DNA from: Flavobacteriales bacterium
GTDB lineage: Bacteria > Bacteroidota > Bacteroidia > Flavobacteriales > UBA7430
Length of the DNA: 31,046 nt
Direction: 5' to 3'
NCBI GenBank assembly: GCA_002707145.1
Contig: PAMD01000016.1
Location: forward strand, 1-31,046
Shown here: positions 15,629 through 21,971 of the stretch, piece by piece
Layout: each line of letters begins with the position of its first letter
Position numbering within the stretch: the stretch's first letter is position 1
Position numbers and translations under genes: made by a program
Notes under the pieces: generated by a model
Told to the model about the DNA's origin: nothing
The model's database searches: none
What the model saw: the letters and a program-made list of their open reading frames with translations, nothing else

Positions 15629-16047
15629 TATTTATATATCTTCCAATCCTCTTCTGATTGCAATGCTTCAAGCTCGAATGGGTGATTTGAATATTTATAG
15701 CCTTTGTCATATAATTTTTTAAATTCTTTTTGGTCTTGAATTGTATGTGTATGTTCGTGCAAAAGAGACCTAATAACCTGTTCTGCTGTATTTGCCACTT
15801 CTGAATAAATGTAAATAATATCGTCATTAGGCTCATATTCTGCAAATGGGTTTCCCTGTTCCTCTTTAAGATTATCAACTGCAACTGCTCCTAATCTGTC
15901 CCACATATTATCATGTACTTCAATCTGTTTTGACTCTCCACCAAGGTCTCTAACTATTTTTGGATAGACCCTTTTAATAAGCTTTTCTATTTGACTTCCG
16001 TTTGCAGCTTCATTCAAAAAACTATTGTATGTGTTTATGTATTTCAT
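15628..16047 (-). CDS. Tagged zinc-metallopeptidase-like protein (HEHTH), 139 aa
   Basis: Tag: MKYINTYNSFLNEAANG, with F-L-N-E before Ala-Ala, the closest match here to the T4 capsid-targeting sequence and its cleavage site. The body has SLLHEHTHTIQD (95-106), an HExxH zinc motif with an extra His, and HPFELEALQSEEDW (122-135), where Glu125 or Glu127 would be the third ligand of a gluzincin-like site. At 139 residues it is a minimal peptidase domain. Removal of 13 residues would leave a compact enzyme that could act inside the infected cell. The end of the gene contains a GATATATAA motif. Confidence 0.65.
   Translation of the reverse strand: MKYINTYNSFLNEAANGSQIEKLIKRVYPKIVRDLGGESKQIEVHDNMWDRLGAVAVDNLKEEQGNPFAEYEPNDDIIYIYSEVANTAEQVIRSLLHEHTHTIQDQKEFKKLYDKGYKYSNHPFELEALQSEEDWKIYK
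15632..15640 (-). promoter_or_regulatory. GATATATAA motif inside a gene end
   Basis: Exact motif in the last codons of the HEHTH peptidase gene, 3 bases before the DUF2061 ATG (GATATATAAATAATG). Too close to act as promoter for DUF2061 unless transcription starts inside the ORF; it might supply cysC and later genes. Confidence 0.4.
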
Positions 16048-16048
16048 A

Positions 16049-16747
16049 TTAAAATTTCGGTATACCTCCTATTTTTTCAGCTCTTCGTCTCCAAAGATCT
16101 AATACGATCACACGCTCTTCATCGTTAATGGTTCCACCCTTTTGTTGAGTGTCTAAATATCTATTAACAGTATCGATCATTGCTTCTTTTCTTTTCTTAG
16201 CCTCATATCTCAATCCCTGTAGATTAGCATCTACTTCTTTAGGTAACATAAGATATTGTGCTCTTGGTAAAATTCCCATTTTTATATAAGCCCTTAACTC
16301 ATCGTCATCTTCACTTGGCTTTCCATTTCTGTAGTTACCATGCTCAGCGCCTCCTTGTGTGATATGCTCTATTTCATGTCGAACAACATCTGCCAAATAA
16401 AAATAGACTTCTGACCATTCGCCTGGTATCCATTCTGGATTGATTCCAAAATCTATATTAATAAATGGGGTTTGATAATCGCCTTCGTCGTCAGTGTCTC
16501 TAGCATCTACTCCTGTCGTTTCAATAACTTTAAACCCTTTAAACTTTTTATCAATATGAATAGTAGCATCAATATCAAATTCTAAACCTCTTTCTTGTAT
16601 TTGATCGCTGTAATAAATAGCATCGTTACCTCCTTTATATGATTTAACCCACTTATTAAATATGGCTTTAGTCAGTTTAGATGCTAAGCCATCATATGCT
16701 GATCTTCCTTCTACTAAAAAGTCTTCAAATAGTCTTATATGTTTCAT
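16049..16747 (-). CDS. Tagged zinc-metallopeptidase-like protein (HEIEH), 232 aa
   Basis: Tag: MKHIRLFEDFLVEGRSAYDG with L-V-E before Gly. The catalytic region is DVVRHEIEHITQGG (120-133), a textbook HExxH helix, with LPKEVDANLQGLRYEA (168-183) downstream offering Glu171 as third zinc ligand, as in gluzincins. The part between has a strand-rich DUF-like domain (FINIDFGINPEWIPGEW). It is the first gene of the long minus operon that includes cysC, and it lies behind copy 3 of the 30-base element (46 bases from core to ATG). Proposed role: peptidase packed in the virion and injected; the tag-based part is inference. Confidence 0.7.
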   Translation of the reverse strand: MKHIRLFEDFLVEGRSAYDGLASKLTKAIFNKWVKSYKGGNDAIYYSDQIQERGLEFDIDATIHIDKKFKGFKVIETTGVDARDTDDEGDYQTPFINIDFGINPEWIPGEWSEVYFYLADVVRHEIEHITQGGAEHGNYRNGKPSEDDDELRAYIKMGILPRAQYLMLPKEVDANLQGLRYEAKKRKEAMIDTVNRYLDTQQKGGTINDEERVIVLDLWRRRAEKIGGIPKF

Positions 16748-16786
16748 ACTAATTGTTTAAAATTTTTTATAATGTTTTATATATTT

Positions 16787-16832
16787 AAATAAATATAATC
16801 ATAATAAACGACATAAAAAAATCCAGTGTGAA
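16787..16832 (-). promoter_or_regulatory. Recurrent 30-base promoter-like element, copy 3
   Basis: Core 16794-16823 is identical to copies 1, 2 and 5. It heads the operon 16747 to 12235 (tagged peptidases, cysC, NMNAT-like gene, GNATs). The upstream flank is TTCACACTGG instead of TTCACTCCAG, and the downstream leader lacks the AACTATAAC of other copies. Confidence 0.65.
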
Positions 16833-16879
16833 TTATTTCCAAAAAAAAGAGATAAATAATAAAAAACAAATTACATTTT

Positions 16880-17533
16880 ATGAAAAAAGCACAATTATTC
16901 GAGCAGTTTATCAAAGAAGACGAGGCTCCAGCTACTAACGGTTTAGTTACTAAAGTAATTAACTTTAAATATGACTTTTCCGATGTTAATAAAGACATTG
17001 GACTTATAGAAGACTCTTTTACTCTTGCAATAGCTCCTGATTCTACTGGAGTTTTCGCTCTAGGAGATGATGTTGAAAAATTCTCAGGTCTAAAACTAAA
17101 AGAAGCAGAAGAATATAACGAAACTCCTGATGACGCATACATATATGGTTTATGTAATATAATGAATGGTGGAAAAGATTGGTTTGTTTTTTTAAATGGA
17201 AACAGACTTGCTGGAGCTGCTGCAAAAGTTGGTGCATGGCCAGCATTTATTGAATTATTTTCTCATGAGGCTGGAATTCATGGCGCAAGAAAGATTGCAA
17301 CAAGAGCTATAGCAAAAAACAAATATGGAATTGATTGTATCGATGAGGAATGGGTTAAACATGATTATGGAAATGGTGAATATTACTGGCCAGCTGTTGG
17401 AGATGCTCCAAATGAAAAAAACCCAATCGTAATGATTAATGAAGAAGATTTTGCTACACTTGCGAGTAAGATTCTTGAAGAAACTGCAAATGACTGTATT
17501 GAAATGGCAAAAGCGTATTTACCTGAACTTTAA
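16880..17533 (+). CDS. Tagged metallopeptidase-like protein (HEAGIHG), 217 aa
   Basis: Begins MKKAQLFEQFIKEDEAPATN, the tag with I-K-E before Asp. SHEAGIHGARKIA (128-140) contains His129, Glu130 and His134. The second His is at +5, not +4, so this is not a classical HExxH helix; from memory a similar HE-x-x-G-H-x-G-L-R arrangement occurs in metallopeptidase-like domains of phage polyvalent proteins. The C-terminal half is acidic and helical. It is an isolated plus-strand gene whose end overlaps the convergent gene 17530-17715 by 4 bases. A GATAAATAATAAA stretch (16852-16864) precedes it and may be a promoter variant. Enzyme activity is uncertain; the tag is clear. Confidence 0.65.
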   Translation: MKKAQLFEQFIKEDEAPATNGLVTKVINFKYDFSDVNKDIGLIEDSFTLAIAPDSTGVFALGDDVEKFSGLKLKEAEEYNETPDDAYIYGLCNIMNGGKDWFVFLNGNRLAGAAAKVGAWPAFIELFSHEAGIHGARKIATRAIAKNKYGIDCIDEEWVKHDYGNGEYYWPAVGDAPNEKNPIVMINEEDFATLASKILEETANDCIEMAKAYLPEL

Positions 17534-17715
17534 ACGTTCTCTTTAATATTTTTTATTCTTTTTAATATGGTATCTAAAGTACCTATGTACCATCCTATTT
17601 TTTGGTGAGGATCTGTTGATTCGCTTTTTACATATTTGTCATTCATATTCTGTTCAATGTATTCTTCTAACATTTCTAATCCGAATCTTATTTTGGTTTC
17701 TTGATGCTTTTTCAT
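17530..17715 (-). CDS. Small hypothetical protein, 61 aa
   Basis: MKKHQETKIRFGLEMLEEYIE, then a hydrophilic stretch and IGWYIGTLDTILKRIKNIK. Helical, no family recognised. It has its own copy of the 30-base element (copy 4, 40 bases from core to ATG) and is convergent with the tagged plus-strand gene, making a one-gene unit. Small size and dedicated promoter fit an early host-directed peptide; function unknown. Confidence 0.6.
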   Translation of the reverse strand: MKKHQETKIRFGLEMLEEYIEQNMNDKYVKSESTDPHQKIGWYIGTLDTILKRIKNIKENV

Positions 17716-17741
17716 TTTGTTTATGTGTTATAGTTATTAAT

Positions 17742-17794
17742 TTGTTATAGTTAAATATAATCATAAATAACCATATAAAAAAATCTGGAGTGAT
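17742..17794 (-). promoter_or_regulatory. Recurrent 30-base promoter-like element, copy 4 (variant)
   Basis: Core 17756-17785 differs from the identical set at a few positions (CATAAATAACCATAT in place of CATAATAAACGACAT on the plus strand), but the T7 run, TATATTTAACTATAAC and the CACTCCAG flank are kept. The leader is nearly identical to that of copy 1, with a repeated AACTATAAC. Confidence 0.65.
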
Positions 17795-17811
17795 TATTTT
17801 CACTAAAGTTA

Positions 17812-18369
17812 TTAACAATTTTTGGTTAATAACCATTCGTCTTGTCTACCAGTGAAATATTCAGCCTTTTTACTATAATAGTCATACTTAGAGGTTCCCA
17901 TTGCTTGAGCCATTTGACCTATATAGAAGTCGATTTTACCCTGATAACCATTAGGATACTTATCATACTTAAGTCTATTAGGACGCTTCTTATATTTAGG
18001 GGTCTTAGTAATGGCTTTATAACCTGCTGGATGATGAAACCCTGGTCTATCTAAATAGAGGACTCTATCAGCAGTAGTTGCTTTTAACCAATCAGCTCTT
18101 TGAGTAATATCCATAGCGAATATATCTCCTGAGAAAAGGTTATTTAACTCCTCTATCTTTTCAGTAACCTCATCAACATAAAGGAAGCTATTCCCATTAG
18201 GATCAACCTTAGACTTGGTCTCAGTATAACGTGCTACTATATGGGGTGTTACCTTGTCATATTGGTTACTTAATACCTCAACTCTTATATCTACTAGGTC
18301 TTCTAACCCAGCTTTTTTTAATAGAGAGTGAACCTTTCCTACCTGTTGCATTTTTTGTGAATTTGTCAT
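17812..18369 (-). CDS. Hypothetical protein, 185 aa
   Basis: Not recognised. The N-terminal half looks alpha/beta (KVHSLLKKAGLEDLVDIRVEV) with acidic helices. The C-terminal half is basic and tyrosine-rich (YKAITKTPKYKKRPNRLKYDK, then KYDYYSKKAEYFTGRQDEW). The conserved-looking HHPAGYK and W residues suggest nucleic acid binding is possible. It has copy 5 of the 30-base element 29 bases upstream of its ATG, and its end lies in the leader region of copy 4. Confidence 0.6.
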   Translation of the reverse strand: MTNSQKMQQVGKVHSLLKKAGLEDLVDIRVEVLSNQYDKVTPHIVARYTETKSKVDPNGNSFLYVDEVTEKIEELNNLFSGDIFAMDITQRADWLKATTADRVLYLDRPGFHHPAGYKAITKTPKYKKRPNRLKYDKYPNGYQGKIDFYIGQMAQAMGTSKYDYYSKKAEYFTGRQDEWLLTKNC

Positions 18370-18385
18370 AGTGTTTGTTTTAATT

Positions 18386-18437
18386 TGTTATAGTTAAATA
18401 TAATCATAATAAACGACATAAAAAAATCTGGAGTGAA
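18386..18437 (-). promoter_or_regulatory. Recurrent 30-base promoter-like element, copy 5
   Basis: Core 18399-18428 is identical to copies 1 to 3. Upstream flank TTCACTCCAG, downstream AACTATAAC. It serves the 185-residue gene. Confidence 0.7.
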
Positions 18438-18505
18438 CTTTTTTTAAAAAAATGGAAAGTTTAACCCTGGAGTGCTACTAATAGGTTAATTCTTTGTTAA
18501 CAAAA

Positions 18506-18525
18506 AAGGACTCATTAGAGTCCTT
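18506..18525 (-). terminator. Intrinsic terminator
   Basis: AAGGACTC / GAGTCCTT form a perfect 8-bp stem with a 4-base loop, followed on the minus strand by TTTTTTG. It lies 16 bases after the stop of the 58-residue gene, a classic rho-independent terminator. Confidence 0.9.
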
Positions 18526-18541
18526 AATGTTTAAAGCTTAA

Positions 18542-18718
18542 TTAAGCTGGGCCACCTACTCCGAAAAGAAACATATCATCTTCTTGGTCATTGTCGCTAC
18601 CTTTCTCGATGAAGAACTCAAAAGGAGCTCCGGATTCATCTTTAATGGTCTTTCCAAATTCTTGAATTTGAATCGGTTTCATCTCAGAAGGTGTTACCTC
18701 TTCTGAAATGTCGTCCAT
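18542..18718 (-). CDS. Small acidic protein, 58 aa, own late-type promoter and terminator
   Basis: Begins MDDISEEVTPSEMKPIQIQE and ends DDMFLFGVGGPA. Acidic, proline-containing N-terminus and a G-V-G-G-P-A tail; no family recognised. GATATATAA lies 29 bases upstream, and a strong intrinsic terminator follows 16 bases after the stop, so this is a monocistronic late-type unit, the only one of its kind here. That suggests a protein needed in large amounts, such as a small virion component or decoration protein, by inference. Confidence 0.6.
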   Translation of the reverse strand: MDDISEEVTPSEMKPIQIQEFGKTIKDESGAPFEFFIEKGSDNDQEDDMFLFGVGGPA

Positions 18719-18747
18719 CTTTATTACGTATTTTTTGGGTTATTATA

Positions 18748-18756
18748 TTATATATC
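18748..18756 (-). promoter_or_regulatory. GATATATAA motif (candidate late promoter)
   Basis: Exact motif in the gap between the HAD gene stop and the 58-residue gene, 29 bases before the ATG; the downstream terminator makes this the clearest single-gene unit for testing the motif. Confidence 0.55.
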
Positions 18757-18777
18757 GAAATATTTGGGAAAGTTTAT

Positions 18778-19362
18778 CTACCTGTGCATCTTTTTAGCAC
18801 GAATTGTAGATATTTTTATTTCTGGATATTCGTCTTCTAGACTTTTTACCAATCTTAGGTTTTCTGCATCATCATCATAGAATTGCAAGTCATTAAAACC
18901 TTTATCAATGATTTCTCTAAATGCCTCTTTTTTACGGTCTGCAATATCTCCTCTGTATCCATGAACCTTGTCGTTTACTGCGAATACAAGGTCTCTATCT
19001 ATTGGGTGTTTAAGATGGTCCTTTAACCATTTATAAATCATGTCCTGATCATCTCTTGCTGTAACAATTCCAATTGCTATCTTTTTTCTGTAGGCTTCTT
19101 TAAATATTTTAAAATAATAGTTTATAAGTTTTCCAGCTTTCATAATTTCAAGACTTTGAAATTCGTCAAAGTTTAAAATCTGATTGGGTTTCTTTTGAAA
19201 TGTATTGAATTCTTCTGGAGTAAGAGAGAATTCTTCTCCAGTGAGTTTATCTTTTACCCATATTTTGGCAGTTGAGACAATTATTGTGTCGTCCAGGTCG
19301 AAAACTAATATTTTTCCGTGGTCTTTATAGGGTTTCGCTTCATATAACTCGTTTGGGCTCAT
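18778..19362 (-). CDS. HAD-superfamily phosphatase
   Basis: 194 residues. LVFDLDDTI (19-27) is HAD motif I with the nucleophile Asp22 and acid Asp24; GIVTARDD (98-105) is motif II with Thr101; Lys144/145 before EAFREI can serve as motif III; LQFYDDDAENLR (159-170) is motif IV. All catalytic residues are present. It is like the phosphatase domain of polynucleotide kinases and phage 5'/3'-phosphatases, but no kinase domain is attached. The substrate is probably a nucleotide or nucleic acid end. It follows the mini-MscS gene by 6 bases. Confidence 0.8.
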   Translation of the reverse strand: MSPNELYEAKPYKDHGKILVFDLDDTIIVSTAKIWVKDKLTGEEFSLTPEEFNTFQKKPNQILNFDEFQSLEIMKAGKLINYYFKIFKEAYRKKIAIGIVTARDDQDMIYKWLKDHLKHPIDRDLVFAVNDKVHGYRGDIADRKKEAFREIIDKGFNDLQFYDDDAENLRLVKSLEDEYPEIKISTIRAKKMHR

Positions 19363-19368
19363 AACATT

Positions 19369-19377
19369 TTATATATC
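19369..19377 (-). promoter_or_regulatory. GATATATAA motif at gene end
   Basis: Exact motif made of the last two codons and stop of the MscS-like gene, 6 bases before the HAD gene ATG. Spacing to the next ATG is short for a promoter. Confidence 0.4.
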
Positions 19378-19677
19378 TTCCTCGATTTGCGGAAGTTCTT
19401 TCTCCATTTCTAATTTCCACAACATAGAATTAGGAACTATAAACTTACGGTCGTGTGGATAAACATAAAAAGTAGTTTTCCATATATTTTGGCGGACTAT
19501 TCGGGCCTTCTTAACTCCTTTAATGTAAACGATATCGTCTACGTCAAAATCATGGCCCCATAAAAACTGGACTCCAATAAAAAAGTTTTGTATTGCATCT
19601 TTAAAAATAAAACCTAAAAGAGATACAAGTCCAAAGACTACCCATTCTATTATATATGTAGAGTTCCAATTCTCCAT
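19369..19677 (-). CDS. Mini-MscS-like membrane protein, 102 aa
   Basis: One transmembrane segment near 9-25 (IIEWVVFGLVSLLGFIF), then FFIGVQFLWGHDFDVDDIVYI (32-52), ARIVRQNIWKTTFYVYPHDRKFIVPNSML (58-86). This is the order of the MscS channel: pore-lining helix TM3 leading into the beta domain with the F-x-(V/I)-G-D-x-V and the closing (V/I)-P-N-S motif. The sensor helices TM1-TM2 and the C-terminal cytoplasmic domain are missing; MscS is about 290 residues. It could co-assemble with host MscS or form a small pore. The gene's last codons (DI-stop) form a GATATATAA motif. Confidence 0.7.
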   Translation of the reverse strand: MENWNSTYIIEWVVFGLVSLLGFIFKDAIQNFFIGVQFLWGHDFDVDDIVYIKGVKKARIVRQNIWKTTFYVYPHDRKFIVPNSMLWKLEMEKELPQIEEDI

Positions 19678-19683
19678 AGTTTT

Positions 19684-19968
19684 TTAGAGTAGATCGTCAC
19701 CTTGTATTTTTTTAAGCTCTTCTCTTAATTCAAATAGCCTCCACTCATAATCTAATAGCTCATCTCTAACTATTCTTCCGTGCTTAAATGCTTTTTTAGC
19801 AGCCATATATTCTCTTTCCAGCTTTTTAATACTCTTTTTTAAATTTATTATTGTAGGGTTATAAATTTCGGGACTTTCAAGTACTTCTTCAGGTGCTCTT
19901 CTTCCACCTTCTGTAATTACCAAGTCAAACTCTGAAAATAATTTTAAAAATTTATCTATATTGCTCAT
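19684..19968 (-). CDS. Hypothetical coiled-coil protein, 94 aa
   Basis: I chose the ATG at 19968 (MSNIDKFLKLFSEF) because a GATATATAA motif lies 19 bases upstream, and a longer frame to 20046 would run into the gene before it. The protein has a short N-terminal domain with EGGRRAPEEVLESPEIY and a C-terminal coiled coil (INLKKSIKKLEREYMAAKKAF and on). Not recognised. It lies 6 bases upstream of the MscS-like gene. Confidence 0.6.
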   Translation of the reverse strand: MSNIDKFLKLFSEFDLVITEGGRRAPEEVLESPEIYNPTIINLKKSIKKLEREYMAAKKAFKHGRIVRDELLDYEWRLFELREELKKIQGDDLL

Positions 19969-19982
19969 TTGTAAAAATTTAT

Positions 19983-20207
19983 CTATATTATATATCCTGA
20001 ATCTTTTTTGTCCTGTTCGGTCGTATATCCTAATTGTAAGGAACATTCTTTACATGTCTTAACAAGAAACCCCTTTTCGTTTAATTCTATTTTGTATTCA
20101 AGGTGTTTGCAACCTTCTTGGGCTTCTTTTAATTCTTTTTTAAGTCTATTAATACTAATAATTAGTTTTTCTGTCTTAGACTTAATATCTTCCTCTTCAT
20201 TCTCCAT
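19983..20207 (-). CDS. Small zinc-ribbon-like protein, 74 aa
   Basis: N-terminal coiled coil (KTEKLIISINRLKKELKEAQE), then GCKHLEYKIELNEKGFLVKTC and KECSLQLGY: a C-x-H ... C-x-x-C pattern (Cys33, His35, Cys53, Cys56) that would bind one zinc. Such short ribbons in phages bind nucleic acid or serve as protein adaptors. Its end (YII-stop) includes most of a GATATATAA motif. It overlaps the secreted nuclease gene by 11 bases. Confidence 0.6.
   Translation of the reverse strand: MENEEEDIKSKTEKLIISINRLKKELKEAQEGCKHLEYKIELNEKGFLVKTCKECSLQLGYTTEQDKKDSGYII
19988..19996 (-). promoter_or_regulatory. GATATATAA motif (candidate late promoter)
   Basis: Exact motif inside the last codons of the zinc-ribbon gene, 19 bases before the ATG of the 94-residue gene. 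Confidence 0.5.
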
Positions 20208-20808
20208 GATGATTTATCCTATACTTCTCATAGCTTGAGTATCTCGGTATAGTATTTTTAAAATAAAAAACAAGAGACCTCTTTCCGTTTAAGTAAAGAG
20301 TTTTATAAAAACCTGAAGGTATAAGTGCTCCTGTTTTTAACCATTGATTATTTTTAAATTCAATTGAAACCTCAACATCAACTCTTTCATATTGCCATGC
20401 AAGCTGTCTTTCATAATCTTCAAGTTGTTTCCAAACTCCTTGATTTAATTTTGAATGCTGTAGAGATACATTTAAAAAAGAAAAGGTTTCTCTAATAGAT
20501 CTTTCAAAACAATTTTGACTAGCAGCAGGGACTATATGTCCTCTATCCCATATATTGTTGTAATAGTCTCCATTATTAGATGTATGAATAGAATCGCATC
20601 CATAAAAAGAAAGTCCTTTTCTAGAAAAACCTTCTGTTCCGCAATTAATAACTCTATACTTTATATAAAGTGGCTGTTCTTTTACTTCACTATAAATTCC
20701 TGAATAATAGGTTGATTCGAAGCGCACGCTATCCCTTTTTACTTGTCCTAGACATGTAAAAAAGGATAGAATACAAAATAACGTTAATAATTTATTTAGC
20801 GGCTTCAT
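20197..20808 (-). CDS. Secreted DNA/RNA non-specific endonuclease (DRGH family)
   Basis: 203 residues. Residues 1-22 are a clear signal peptide (KKLL-like basic start then LLTLFCILSFFTCLG). IWDRGHIVPAASQ (86-98) is the D-R-G-H signature of the Serratia nuclease family with His91 as general base; LNQGVWKQLE (121-130) supplies the Mg ligand Asn122 and Glu130 at the same 8-residue spacing as in Serratia nuclease. The enzyme hydrolyses DNA and RNA without sequence preference. Export to the periplasm would protect the phage genome, as it is kept apart from the cytoplasm, while destroying incoming DNA or released host DNA. It overlaps the 79-residue gene upstream by 17 bases. Confidence 0.85.
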   Translation of the reverse strand: MKPLNKLLTLFCILSFFTCLGQVKRDSVRFESTYYSGIYSEVKEQPLYIKYRVINCGTEGFSRKGLSFYGCDSIHTSNNGDYYNNIWDRGHIVPAASQNCFERSIRETFSFLNVSLQHSKLNQGVWKQLEDYERQLAWQYERVDVEVSIEFKNNQWLKTGALIPSGFYKTLYLNGKRSLVFYFKNTIPRYSSYEKYRINHHGE

Positions 20809-21031
20809 TAGGTTTGCTAACTATTTCTAGAGCCCTTGCTACTAAAACAGCATCATTTACTGTTAATACTCCAGCCTTTTGCGCTAATTGAGATGCCTGT
20901 GCTAATACACCGACAGCTGAATTAATATTCATGTTGGCTGCTGTTGTGAAAGGAGATTCATTATTATTTGTTAATGTTCCTTTGTTTTCTGCTGTTGCAG
21001 TTTCTGTTGTTGTTGTTGCTTCTTTACTCAT
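20792..21031 (-). CDS. Small T/A/N-rich protein, 79 aa
   Basis: A low-complexity N-terminus rich in Thr, Glu, Ala and Asn (KEATTTTETATAENKG) is followed by a predicted helical pair (GVLAQASQLAQKAGVL, DAVLVARALEIV). No family recognised. The helical half resembles small oligomerising phage structural proteins. CATATAAATAATAAA, a near match to the late motif, lies just upstream (21035-21050), suggesting late expression. It sits between the endolysin and nuclease genes. Confidence 0.55.
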   Translation of the reverse strand: MSKEATTTTETATAENKGTLTNNNESPFTTAANMNINSAVGVLAQASQLAQKAGVLTVNDAVLVARALEIVSKPNEAAK

Positions 21032-21077
21032 ATTGTTTTATTATTTATATGTTTATATTAAAAAAATAGTTTTTGTT

Positions 21078-21971
21078 TCAAAGTTTTTTAATTAACTCTG
21101 TTAATTCAGGCTGTGGAAAAACATCACTTTTATCTTTTCTTACATTTGTGTGACTTATTAGACCTCTTATTTTACCATTGTAAACAGAACTATTCCATTC
21201 ATAAGGGTTATCTCCGGTCTCTAACATCATTTGCATTCCTAATTTTAGAGATATTCCATGTTTATCGGAAAGATGTTTTAAAAGAGCTTCTAAAGATATC
21301 AGTTGTTCTTCTGAATATTTATGAAAGGCCTTATAACCTCTAAATTTTTTATCTAGTATACAAACCTGATCTTTGCTGACTTCTTCGCCAAACCAAGTGT
21401 ACCACTTACCGTCTTTTTCTTTTAAACCGCCGGCGCTACATATCTCAATAGATAATGTTTGTTCTTTCATAGAATAACTTCCACCAGCACCGATGTGCCA
21501 TCCAAAATATTTATCGTCTATTGCTCTAAGAATTTTACCGTCGTACTGTTTATCTAAACCGTCTGAAGATACTCCTCCAATTACATAATTGGTTCCAACT
21601 CTACCTCTATTATCTCTACTCCAGTGGTCTATACATTTATAAGGGTTATGTCTTCCTGCTGTGTGGTGGATCATGATATATTTTTTAGGAGTTACTTTTT
21701 TAACATATTCTCCTTCTGGAAGGTGATAGGTTTCTATCCATGCTTGATAGCATTCTCTATCAGTATCGACATCCATTTCTTCTGGTTTATATCCTAATTT
21801 GTCCCATGTTAGTGGACCAACAACACCATCAATTGCTAAACCATTCCTTTTTTGGAAGCCCGTTACTGATGCGTGCGTTGCCTTTCCGAAGATTCCGTCT
21901 ACATTTCTCATGTTTAATAATGTTTGAAGAATTTTAACCAATTCTCCTTCACTTCCATCTCGTAGTATCAT
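21078..21971 (-). CDS. Endolysin: N-acetylmuramoyl-L-alanine amidase with peptidoglycan-binding domain
   Basis: 297 residues, no signal peptide. Residues 3-60 are a PG_binding_1 domain (GSEGELVKILQTLLN, VDGIFGKAT, VDGVVGPLTWDKLG-type repeats). Residues 96-297 are an Amidase_2 domain: IMIHHTAGR (99-107) has the first zinc His, FGWHIGAGG (157-164) lies in the core, and ISHTNVRKDKSDVFP (272-286) holds the last ligand His274. It cuts the amide between MurNAc and the stem peptide and would cause lysis. The small gene after it (21968) overlaps by 4 bases. The N-terminal binding plus C-terminal catalytic order is reversed relative to many amidase endolysins but is known. Confidence 0.9.
   Translation of the reverse strand: MILRDGSEGELVKILQTLLNMRNVDGIFGKATHASVTGFQKRNGLAIDGVVGPLTWDKLGYKPEEMDVDTDRECYQAWIETYHLPEGEYVKKVTPKKYIMIHHTAGRHNPYKCIDHWSRDNRGRVGTNYVIGGVSSDGLDKQYDGKILRAIDDKYFGWHIGAGGSYSMKEQTLSIEICSAGGLKEKDGKWYTWFGEEVSKDQVCILDKKFRGYKAFHKYSEEQLISLEALLKHLSDKHGISLKLGMQMMLETGDNPYEWNSSVYNGKIRGLISHTNVRKDKSDVFPQPELTELIKKL

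Noticed and set aside
15612..15884. Minus-strand 90-codon ORF
   Set aside because: It lies within the HEHTH peptidase gene in another frame and has no recognised features.
16777..17142. Minus-strand 121-codon ORF across the divergent gap
   Set aside because: It overlaps the 30-base element and the tagged plus-strand gene; the low-complexity Ser/Ile/Phe-rich product has no support, while the plus frame has the shared tag and a metallopeptidase motif.
17654..17836. Minus-strand 60-codon ORF
   Set aside because: It covers promoter-like element copy 4 and the leader and is out of frame with both flanking genes.
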